Made by a program: the position numbers and the translations under genes. DNA of 64,000 nucleotides from Agelaius tricolor (taxonomy: Eukaryota; Chordata; Aves; Passeriformes; Icteridae), in contig JALJCS010000009.1 of NCBI GenBank assembly GCA_023055355.1, positions 24,019,001 to 24,083,000 on the forward strand, given 5' to 3'. Numbering within the stretch: the first letter of the stretch is position 1; the number at the start of each line of letters is the position of its first letter. Positions 35,801 to 47,800 of this stretch are shown here, in pieces. Below the pieces are notes generated by a model. It was not told where the DNA came from. It was given only the letters and a program-made list of their open reading frames with translations, and ran no database searches.

Positions 35801-38800
35801 ATCTTTCAGCATTTTAGCAGCCTTTAGCGTGCTAAAATGCTGAAAGAGTCAGAAGTAGTCTGGGGAGTATTAAAACTCGAGTACAGCACTGGGATGTGTG
35901 GGTCTGGCTGCTGGAGAAGTAAGAGCAGAAGATGATGTAGACAAGGTGAGATGTTGGGTTTGCAGAAGAGGCTTTGCCCACACAATGTTAGCTCCTCTTT
36001 GTCTGTGCCACTTTGGGCATGTGATTTGACTGGAAGGAAAGAACATAAAGACTTGGCATAAGAAGGAATTTGAAGAGGGTTTTAGGAGACACAGGAGCCG
36101 GTAGTCTGATGGTTTCTGCAGAGGCTACTGGAGGCCATAGCACAGCACTATTTTGTGAACTTTATCTCAGAATAATAGGCTACAGCAAGAAAAGAGGGAG
36201 AAGGCAGAGAAATTAAAGAAAAGGCAGTTCTAGCCTTCCAAAAAGAGTGTGTGAGAGAGTGTTTGGTTGTCACTTCTCCCTCTTTGCTCACCACTGTGGA
36301 ATAGGAAATATGTTTTCATATAAAATGAAGTAGAAAATATGGGGAAGGGTTTCTCAGGAATTTAGAAAACATGATGACACATGCTTTTCCAGAAGCTCAA
36401 AGATGTGTGGTTATGAGCTTATGCAATATTTCTGTATGGTTTCTTTGAAAAAAGGAAGCTGACGGCACTGAGTGGGAGACTTCACATTTTCACTAGAACA
36501 GTGAAACACGGAAATAAACCCAGAGATTGGAGTTCTAGGGTGGGAGGAGATGACTGTTATCCTTGAAGAATAACTTTTTCCTGGTCCTGCTGCTGGGAGC
36601 CCTGAATGCCCTTGGGCGGAGCTCATCAGCTCCTTGCTGCCAAGCCTTTGTTCCACCAGCCAGCAAGAAGAGAGTGTGCTGAAGACAGCACATCCCCCTG
36701 TGCCATGCAGAACCTGTGGAGAGAAAATGTAGGTTTTCTTCAGCTCTGCTTTCCTTCAGCCTCACTCCTGGGCTTGAAGAAGCAACAACTTTGCCCTGAT
36801 AACTCCAGCCTAGCACTTATGACTAACTGAGAGTAAAGACATGGAGCATTTACCTGGTTGTGGGTAAGTGGTTGGCTGAGCAGTGGTGGCTGTCCTTGCT
36901 TGTGCTCTCAGGGCCCAGCAAGCAGCTGCTGTCCTTTCTGGAGGCTCTTGTCAACAGCCACTGTGGTTTGGCTTATACTGATGTCAAGCCACCACAACCT
37001 GGTTGTGTTCTGTGAGCCAAAGCTACCTAGAGGTAGAATTTCACAGTGGGAAGAGCAGGGGGGGATTTCTCCATACTAGGAATACCGTAGGTCCTTAAGC
37101 AGTGAGGAATATGCACTCCTTGAGGAATATGCACTCCTGGAATTTGTCTTTAGGAAACAAAGGTGTCCAACTAGACTCCAGGCTTTGTCAGATCAAAATA
37201 GTGTTCCACCTTACCCAGCGTATTGCAATCTTGTGGTCTCCAGACACAAAGTCTGGAGTTCCTGAGTTCTTTTTTCTTCTGGAAATCATGAATTGAGATA
37301 GGTGGAAAGAGATGCTCGAGTAAAATGTTTAAATCCACCTGAACAGGGGAGAATACGAAGAAAGCAGATAGGTAGTGTTGACCAGATGTGGGTGTTGATA
37401 GCTTATCCTGATTACTTCTACAATCCCTGTGCCTGGAAAAGGCGACCGTGTAGGTGCAGACAACAAGAAGTTGCAAACTCCAGTGGCATGAAAAGAGTGC
37501 TTCCATGGGTAAATTGCAAACAAATTGGATATTCCATAGAAAGTAAGGCATGGAGGAGAGGTGTGTGCAGTTCTCTAGCCAAGCACATGGAGATGTGTTT
37601 GTATTGCTTGTGTTCATTGTGCTGTCAGAGAAAGTCTGTGTTTCTGTGGTGTGGCAGAAGAGCTGACAGGCACTGTCCTTTGCCAGTGGGAAAGGAAGGC
37701 CTAGCTGACATTCTGTCTGCCAGGATATAGGAATTGATGTGTCCTTAAAATGATGCCATTTAGGAATAAATTAAAATTATCTGGGTTAAGATAAAACCCA
37801 GAATACTAGTTGTCACTTGGAACCAGTTGGCTTGAGGAGTAGACATCTGAAATATTTGTTTCACGATGCATAGCAACTATTTAAGTTGCTGGGAATTTTA
37901 CATGGTGCAGATTGGGAATCCTGCCTCAATGTGAGACCTTATTTGTAGCTTAACCATGCCCTTCCTTCAACATAGAAGTAAAAAAGTTACCAGCTACTGT
38001 GGACCAAAATCGATTCCTAAATGCAAATGTAACTAGAACTCAATACCAGAGTGTTTTTGTCTATGTTCCTGTCTGCCATGACAGTGATCTTGCAATTGTT
38101 CTAGAGCCATTTGGAGCTATTTAGAAGTGGGAGGTTGTTGAAGACAGAAGCAGAGACACGGAGATGCTGTTGGTTTAAAGGTTGTGGTCCTTTCCCCACA
38201 GCAGGATTTTGTCTGTTACATCAGTGTGAGAGGTTTTTTTTCCTCACAAATGTAGCTGTTTTCAATGAAAATTAAGGAAAAATCTCTTATCTCTCTTCTG
38301 TTGTGGTTTATTTATTTATATTGAATGCCTGGGCATTTTAGCAGAATGTAATTGATTCGAAGCTGAGAGCAGTGGAGGTTCCTGAGCAGCTTCATTCTTG
38401 CTGACAGCTCTGCAAGATCTCAGAGGATGGGATGCTGTTTCACACATACTGGCTGTGAAATAAACTTGCTTAAGTGACATTTCAAGGGAAATCCCTAATT
38501 CTCCCATGACTTCAGAGCAGATGCTTTGAACTCAGTAACAGTTTTGCATCAGAAGTGTGCTTTTTACTAACTTGAATATTTTCATACTGGAAAAATTACA
38601 GTTTATTTGATCAGCAGGAACTTCAGTGTGGGTGTTCTGCAACAAGGTCCTAAAACAGATTTTGGTGGTGACAATTCTTCATTTAATATTTTTCACCAGA
38701 TCATGGGCAGGAAGCCTAATTCAAGTGAACAGAGGGAAAGTACTGAAGATAGAAGGGCTTAGGATAGGGAAGATCATTGGGGCAATTGTTCTGCCTGGGA

Positions 38801-41800
38801 CCAGAATGTGGAAACTGGATTCCTTTGCCATGCTTGTGATACAATTGTGCTGTCGGCCTGAGTTTGGGTAATTCTTACCTGAGGTGTACCTTAGTTTGCA
38901 ACTTTGTGATGTGCTTCTAACCTAAATTTGAATGTATCTGATATTGAATAGGGCATTAGTTAAGCAGTGTTTTATAAAACAATTGTTGAAGTAACTTTTT
39001 CTCTTTTTTGCCCCCTATAGCACATGGCTACCAAAAAGAAATAGTTGGCATCATGGGAGAAAATGTTACTTTTCCAGTACAAATAGACCAAAAAATAGTG
39101 GAAATTACCTGGAAGAAAAACAAGAATAAAGTGGCTGAATGGGAATATCCAAACAAGCCAACATATTTTGGTCATCTTGGCAACAGGAGTGTACTTATGG
39201 AGAATGGATCCTTGACTATAGTTAACTTGGAGAAGGATGATGCTGGCATATATGAGTTAGTGTACTGGGATTCTGTGAACGAACACCAGTTAAACTTCAA
39301 ACTTGTGTTAGGTAAGTACCAGAAGAACTGCATAAAGAATGTGAAGCACTATTCACTTCAAAATGTCTAGAAAGGGCGTTGTTTATTTGTCAAGGAAGCA
39401 AACAGAAACAGAGGGAGCTGTTCTTTGTCTCTATTTTTAAATTGCTTAGCCACTTTGAACAAATGGCTAAGATGGCACACTGCACTTTCAGGTAGACAAT
39501 GAAACTTTTTGAGCAAGCTGGCCAGGTAATCCCAGGCATTATGTACCTATTAAAGATATTCCTGCAGGCATATTACACATTCCTGAACATCTGTGGCATC
39601 ATCCTGTGCAGATCTACTCAGCCTCACTAGGAGTCTTGGGGAAATATATGTGACCAGTGTGTCTATTAGTCCTGTGGATGGTGAACCACGAGGACTCTTG
39701 GACTAGGAATGGGAGAACCACAAACAGGAGGTTTACAGGTCACTTTCAGAAACACATTTCTCTCTCAGGCATGTCTGCACATACCCCCACACTTTTATCT
39801 ATGCACTCTCCTGCTGCTTTTGTTGCTCCATCCCTTGTCCTGTGCTGAAATTCTATATAGTTTATAAATTAATAACTAAAGTAATTAGAATGTTTTAGAA
39901 ACTAGTAAAAGGAATTTAGAAACTAAAGTAATATAGAATGCTTTCTCTCCTTCTAGATTCTCTTCCAAAACCTGAAATAAATTGCAGCACCAGTGATGAT
40001 GAACTTGTATTAAACTGTACAGCAAATTTTCAGGGATCTCTGACTTACACTTGGAAGCTCAGTAACAATCCACACAGATACCAGAACCAGGAGCTTTCCA
40101 TCCCTTTGAAGAATGTTGATATTACCACCAACGCTACGTGTATCATTAAATATTCACAAACAGAAAGGAGCTCTGAAATCTCTTTGATTCAATGCCTTCC
40201 AGAAGAAAAAGGTAATAAATGGTCTGAGGGGTTTGTTTGGGAAGCAGCATGGCCTTTGTAATGCTTCTCCTGACTTCCCAGGAAGTTGAATTCAAAGAGT
40301 AAAAAGCACCAGAAGTGATTTGTTGGCTAAAAGTGTGTATAAAGTTTGTGAAAAGTATGAGGATGACAGTTTGATCCCCTTGGAAAGATACTTTTTACAG
40401 GGATCTCCACAGAATAAAACCTTTAGCCATTACTTCCTTGATTGAGTAATAATAAAGATTAGGAGGTCTTAGAAGATCTCTTCTGAACCTTCTGGCCTTA
40501 TGTGATTAATGCTAGGAGCTTGTCCTCTTTGTATGCTCTCCATGAATTGGAGTGAAACTATTCAGCCATTTCAAGCGAGTCATCTAGCAGCCATAAGATA
40601 AAATAATGAATAAAATAAGATTAAATAATTTCTCATCTAGCATGTGCATGAGTCAATGAGCATAGTTCCTTCCTCCTTCATGGAGAGGTATAAGATAGAA
40701 AAGAGAATTTCCCTCCTGTTGCTTATTGCTTTGGGGACAGCCTTCAGCTTGAGGCTTGAATTTTTAGGGTTTCTTTAAACACAGAGTGAGAATATGTTTG
40801 GAACCATCTGGTTTGTAGGGTGTGTAAGGCAGTCCCTAATGACAAAAGTTCTCATTTCTGTGCAAAAGTAGTTGTCATGGTTTACTAGTACAGTATTCTT
40901 CCTTTACTGGAGAAACTTGTTAGATGTGAGACATATGGTAGGTTGACCTGGCTGGCTGCCAGGTGCCCTTCAGGCTAATCTGTCACTCCCCCTCCTCTGT
41001 GGGGCAGGAAGGAGAAAATATGATAAAAGCCTCATAGGTTGAGGCAAGGACAGAGAGAGGTCATTTGGCCATTACTGTCACAGGCAAAACAGACTCGACT
41101 TTGGAAAAAGAGTTTAATTTATTGCCAGTCAAAATGAGAACAGGATAATGAGAAACAAGAGCAAATCTAAAACACTTCCCTGAAACCCCTCCTTTCTTCC
41201 CAGCCTCAACTTTGCTCCCAATATTGTTACCTGAGCAGGTCTCCCTGAGCAACACAGGGGGATGAGGAATGGGGCTTGAGTCAGCTCATTATACATTTTC
41301 CTTCCTCCTCATGGGCCTCCTCACACTCCTCCTAACCAGTGTGGGCTCCCTCCCACAAGAGACAGTCTCCATGAACTTCTCCATGAACATGAGTCCTTCC
41401 CTCAGTTCTTCATGAACTGCTCCAGTGTGGGCTTCCCAAGGGGTCACAGGTCCTGCCAGGAGGCTGCTGCAGTGTGGGCTTCCCATGGGGTCACAGCCTC
41501 CTTTGGGCATCACCTCTTCTGATGTGGGGACCTCCATGGGCTGCAGGGGAATCCCTGCTCCAGCACCTGCATCTCCTTCTGCACTGACCTTGGTTGTCTG
41601 TCTGTTGGGCAGATTCCCTCACATATTGTCACTCCCCTCTCCCCCTTGCTGTTGTTGCCCAACAGTTTTTCCCTTTTCTTCGAAGTGTTATCCCAGAGAC
41701 ACTGCCACAGTTGCTGATGGGCTCTGCCTTGGCCAGCAGCACATCCAGCTTGGCATTATCTCTACCTGACATGGGGGCAGCTTCTGGCATCTTCTCACAG

Positions 41801-44800
41801 AAACCATCAAAACCTTGCAGACAAAATCCGATACAAGATATTTGCTGAAATTTCATTTGTTTGAAACCTGGCTCAGCCTTTCATAGGCCAAGAACTGGAA
41901 TAGCCATTGCCTTTCAAGTGGTGATGTGCCTTCACTGAAATGAGGTACTTAACATGTAACTGTCCTGGAGATGGCTCAGGGTTTTGCTAAAACTGACTCT
42001 GGTGCAGTAATTTATTGAGGTTACTTTTTAAAAAATAGCTATAAAACATATTTGGGGTTGTAGCTGTACTGTACTAGTGTATCATACAGTTGCTTTCTAA
42101 CTAACCATTATAGTTTTTGGTTTTTTTTAAAGGAGACAGTTATCACAAACGACATAGACGTATTCTTATTTCCTTCCTTATTGTACCTGTTATCCTACTG
42201 GTAATCCTAGAATTCCTGCGCAGGAAAGGTATGCATAACATTTCCTAATTGAGCTTTATGTGCTTCCAGATTATACTCATCTAAGGTTCTGTAGAACGTG
42301 TGAAAATTTCTGACCAGCAAGTGTTTTGTAAAATCAGTAGAAGAAACAAGTCCAATTTAGGCAAAAATGAATAGATTTGAAGGAAATAATGTACTGGACT
42401 TTCTTGCATTCTGACACTGGGCTCTGAGTCCTAGGAAACACTGCAGCTGGTATTTGCATAGTTCTCCTTCAGACTGGGTGTTTGATTTACAGTGTGTTTC
42501 TACTTACCAAGTATTTGTAGCCTCTCCTGTTCTTAACTGAGTCTGTTTTCACAGCCTAATTTTTAAGAGCATTATAAAGCTGCCCTCAAGATCCCATTTA
42601 CTGTTGGAATCGGCTTGTACCAGATCTGAATATCCTATGTTGAGTCCAATCTGACAACTCAGTGTGGTCAATTGATAAATGGGACCTTCTGTGCCTCCTG
42701 ACAGCTTGTGTTGCCATCATCTTGGAGTTCTGTATTTGTTTTTTGATCCATCCCTACACTGAATTCAAGTATCTTTTTTGTAAATCTGACAGTTTAATCA
42801 GAAATAGTAATTATAGGCTATCACTCTGTAGCCTTTTCTGCCACATTTTTGGATTTCTGTGTTAAATTGTCTTCTGACTTGAAAAAGAGGGGCACACCGT
42901 ATTTTCTCCTTGTGTTGGAGAGAGTCCCAAACAGGAATATATTTCTTCATCCTATGCCTGCTCTGCATGGAAGATTCATGTTGACTTCCAGATGGGGCCA
43001 CCACTTGGAGGTGGCTGCAGGGTGAAGAGTACTGGAGGCATCTCCCATCTGGGAAGGACTAATTGATGATATTCTGATCAGGACATAAATAGATATATAT
43101 TGCATGTGGACCTTTTGCTTTCCTGTTCATTGTCCATTTAGTTTCTTTTGGCATGGAATCATAAAATAAACTAGGTGGGAAGATATCTCTGGAAGTTTCA
43201 ACCAACTTGCTGCTCAAAGGATGACCAACTTCAAAGCTAGATCAGGTTGCTTAAGGCCTTGTCCAGTCAAACTTTGAATAGTTCCAAGGGTGGGAATTTC
43301 CCAGTCTCTTTCAGCAAGTGTTGAACTGTTGAATCACTCTTGTAGGGAAGGAAATTGTCTTTATTTCTGTAAGGGATTGCCCTTTGGCAACTGGTAGCCA
43401 TTGCCTCCTGGTTTTTTCTGAGAGGGGTTTCTTTTGTTTTCTGTAGTTAGTTGTAGACTGCAGTGAGCCACCATCGTCTTATCCTCCTTCTTGAGGCTGA
43501 ACAAAGCCAGTTCTCTCAGCACCTCCTTGCACAGCTCCTGCCCCTAGACATCTTGGTGGACATTTGCTGGACTAACTTCAGAAACACGGTGTTTTTACAT
43601 TAATTGGGAGATGTAAAACTAGAGAGAGTACTCCACATGTGGTGTCCCCAATATCGAATAGAGAGGAGGAATTATTTGTGTTGATGGGCTGACTGCTCTT
43701 CTGCTAACACAGCCCAGTACTTGGAAGCCTTCTACTGCAAGGGCACATTTTTCTGTGTAATGTTGAGCTTGTTCATGCTTTCAGGTCCTTTCCTGCAGAG
43801 CTGTTTCCTAGCCAGGCAAAGCCCAGCCCCTGGTGGTCCATGGGCTGACTTAAGAGATTCAGGACTTTGTTTGCCTTTGAATAGCACACCTTTTCTGCCA
43901 GCATGTTTCTCCAGATTGTTGAAGTCAGTTTGAGTGGCAAGCCTGCTTTCCAGCATGTCCCCTACTCTCCCCAGTTTGATGTCATCTGGAGGCTTTCTGA
44001 AAGTGCCTTCTGTGTCCTTGTTCATGTTGGTGGTGTTAAACAAACTGCTCTTGGTGTTAACACACAAAGAATGTCACTTAAAACTGACCATCAGTTAGAA
44101 TCAAAACAATTCCGTTGATTCCCTTGAAACAATAGGGGTTTGAACATGCAAGAAAATAAACCTGTTATACCATGGTAGGAGAAACATTGCACAGGTATAA
44201 TCAAACAGCAGAAGTTTGCTGTTTTAAGTACAAGATATATAATCAGAAATTGTTAAGCTCCACCTTAGATTTGATTAGATGTGTTCTGACTTGCTGTGAT
44301 AGGAGACCCAGTTGCAGTATTCAGTTGCATGTTTTTAGTGAAGTGTATTATTTTTTGGTTCGGGGGTTGGAGAGGGGGATGGAATGGATGGAGGCTGTCA
44401 ACAAGCTTGCAAAGGAACAAAACTTTGTAATTTCTCCAAATATTCTATTTGTGTGCAGGTATAATTAAACTTGGAAGAAAGACTGCTCAGAATAAGACTC
44501 CAGTGAATGGCTCAGGTAAGAAAGTGTCACAAATGTGTGGAAATCAGACTGGTGCTTGGTCTGGGCTTGTCAGTTTTTATTGTGTCAGTGTAGTCTTTCA
44601 TTGGAGAGGTAAAGGAGTAAGTTTTCTTTGAGTGTAGTTATTTTGTTTCCAGATCATTAATACATACTTTCTAAAACAAATAAATTTCTTTATAGGAGAG
44701 CACGAGCAACTTTACCCTGGGAACAGCCAACAACAATCTAACTCAGAGAGAGGTCAGAAACCTGTATTGGGGTATTAATGTTTCTAAACACCTGCTCTTG

Positions 44801-47800
44801 GTTGGAGCAGGGAGTCTGATTTGCTATTTCCTTTTTTGCAGGGTCTGAGCTTTTGAATTGGTTTTCAAAGTGGGCACATGCAGAGTCAAAATCTCACTTG
44901 AGGTCCAATACTGGATGATTATAGGAACCTGCATCTAGTGAATGTGTTAGTGGGGCTGGCAAAGTTACTGACAGTGAATGGCCTGAGATTTTCCTGGTCA
45001 GCAGCTGTCTTTGGAGGTGAATTACCTTTCTAACAATGGAGAATTGGGGCTGGCCTCAGACTGAGGGCTGGAAAAGTGCACACTGTAGGGCAATCTGTCA
45101 TTCCCCTCTTCCTGTCCAGATCTCTGCCTGGGCTTCTGCCGTAAATTCTAATCTGCATTGAGTTGGGGTTTTTTTGGTGGGTTTTTTGTTTTGTTTTTTT
45201 TGTTTGTTTTTGTTTGTTTGTTTGTTTTTTTGTTTGTTTGGGTTTTTTTGTTGTTGTTTTTTTGGAGGATTTTTGTTTGGTTGGTTGTGAATTTTTGTTT
45301 TGTTTTTTTTTTTTTTTCTTAGTGGTTTGTTGAATTGTTTTGGGTTTTTTTTACTTCCTTAATTTGCAGCAAGATTGTGCTGTTTTCTGGCTTCTTGTGT
45401 GTTGGGCTGTGGAAATCACTTTATACAGTGAGCAGCTAGGGAGGGGGACAACTCCTTTAGTCTGTGCCCCTTTCTTAGGAGTGAATTTGGCTATCATATT
45501 CTAGCTTGTTGCCAGGACTGTGGTCTGTTATAGGAACCAAACAAAATTAATCCCCATGACAGTCAAGCAGATGGGGGAAACCAGGGGAAGATTCTTAAGA
45601 AATGTTCTGTTCCCAGCCCAAACAGTGTTTCAGTGGGGAATGGCCAGAGCTCCTGCCATCAGGTGCAGGCTCAGTGCCCTCTTGGACTGTTCTGGTGTTG
45701 AGCTCTCAGTGCCTTCATGTGGGTGCTCAGTCTGGTACCTTACATTTGTTAAAGCTGTGGTTCTAGCCCATGGTTCAGAGCCCGCTGAGGTTGATTCTAT
45801 GGATGAATCTGAAAGTGAGAAAATGAGGAGGATGGGTAGGAAAAAAACCCCAATAAACCCCCCAAAAAACCTCATTTTGGTACTGCACTTAAATTTGCTT
45901 TATAATGTTTCTATTAAAGATTCTTTAAGGTCTGGAAAGAGCAAGGGTTTAAAGTTACAGTGTTAGTGCAACACAGATGAAGTAAAAAAAGTAGATGCTG
46001 ATTCTCAGCTATCTCTGGCTCTTTTTGGCAGATCTGTGCAGCTTTACCAATAGATCTACATGGGCAAGACTTTTGTGAAGTTGTAGGCACAAATATAAAC
46101 AATGTTGGTCATAGTCTGGGACCTTAAGTGGTTGCTGGAGGGAAGCTAAAGTTGAAATTAATTGTGAGTCCTTAAAGTGGCATAACATAGTGGTTCTCAG
46201 GAATATCTTTAGAAAGTGTTATAATGAAGTTGTCACTTTAGGGCTGAGTTGCATATTGTGCCAGAGTTTTCCATTCCCCTGTTGGCCTAGAAGAACCTGT
46301 TGCCTTAGGAACAGTAAATGTTGATGGGTAGATCAGTAGAGGAGAAATAAGAAAGACCTGGAGGCTGGGTTTGATAAACAGCACAGAGCAAACACCTTCT
46401 TGGGGCTTCACCTTCCCTCTTGATATGATGACAATGATGCTGCTTTTGCCATCTGTGGGGAGAAGAACTAAGCATGGAGGAAAGATAAGAGCTTCAGCAC
46501 GTCAGTCTAGAGATGGGATGCTTAGCAGCTTGCAAAATTCATATTTGGGAGATACTTCATCCAGAAATGTTGTTCTCTAAGGAACAACGCCTGCTGTATC
46601 TTCCTCTTGCTTTGTGCTTTAGGAAAGTCTTTTGACTGCCTTCATCAGGCAGTTAAGCAAAGCTCCAGTTTTGTTTTCTTAGTCCAGTCAGTGTGAATTT
46701 CAAGGAAGTTCTGGGACCTGTATTTTTTCTAGAAGTTCTTTTAATGCCAAAGGGCTAGTGAAATCGAACATTATTGTTCAACTTGAGAAAAAATGTCAGT
46801 TTTTTCCCCAGTCTTTTGCACTAGTGATTCATTCACTCATTAACTCTTCCACCATTTCCACAAGTGGCCGATAATAAGGGGTTGGAGAAAGCAGAAGTAT
46901 TTCCTATAAAGGAAAAATAATCACCAATGATGACAATAAGGAAAAAGAAACTCAAAAAAATTCAGAAGCCCCTGAGGTTTGCTGTTTATTCTTCCTGCAT
47001 GTATTGTAGTGGGTATGGAACAGCTTTCTTTCATCTGAAGAAACAGGGATTGTGTAGTTGATGGTGAAGGTGTGGTGCACTGCAGGATTGTGTCATCACC
47101 TGTGTGACTGTTTCCATATACATAGACCTGGGTATAGGAAAAGGAGAATTGTTTTACACCTGATTTAAAGTAGAAAGGAGGGAAACACACAGTTCAGGCA
47201 AGAGAGAAATCAGGTCCATAGATAAAGGTTGTCCGTTTGGACACAAGTTACAGAAAATAAAATCCTTTATTTTGTTGCAGAATAAAATGGGAACATCAGG
47301 CAGGGGAGTCAGTGCACCTCTATGCAGTGCAGCCAGCAGCACCTGGGGAACAGGCAGTCACTGCTCTAGGGGTGGGAAATAGCAGGCAAGGCTATGATGT
47401 CCTCTGAACAAAGCAATTTCAAGCAGGGCTTTTGCTGATAGCACAGCAGCACTGAATGTGCAGAGGGAAGGTGTGGCCTGTGCTGGGGAGGGGCAGAAGC
47501 CATGGACTGTGCTCCTCAGGAACTGCCGTTCCCTGATCTCTTTTTGTTCTCTGATCTCTTTTCAGACAGAGCATTGAATGAGAATGACATGAAAGACAAG
47601 CAGATAGTTAAGAATGGTGTAAATCAGGAAGGTAAGTGCCTGTTCTATGGAGCAGTGAGTGCTACTGACCCAGCAGGCAAACTGGCCATGATCCCTTCAT
47701 AGAATCATAGAATCTGGTGAGTTGGAAGGGACACATCAGGATTGACTCCAGCTCCTGCCCTGCCAATGACACCCCAAAAATCACACTATATCCCTGAGAG

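Larger units (their letters stand above)
29404..39020 (+). other. CD58-like intron 1 (9.6 kb)
   Basis: Donor GTAAGC, acceptor CCTATAG. The large first intron holds a T run (30184-30206), a 76-bp tandem duplication (30324-30469), a solo LTR (31636-32258), hairpins at 32640-32684 and 35802-35847, a T/G-rich tract (33541-33695) and an interrupted CR1 (34060-34565). No coding exon was seen. Confidence 0.8.

Noticed and set aside
29349..40211. CD80 as identity of the + strand Ig gene, by position next to PLA1A
   Set aside because: CD80 domain 1 has the standard V-set cysteine pair; here both are absent, and the local sequence resembles CD58.
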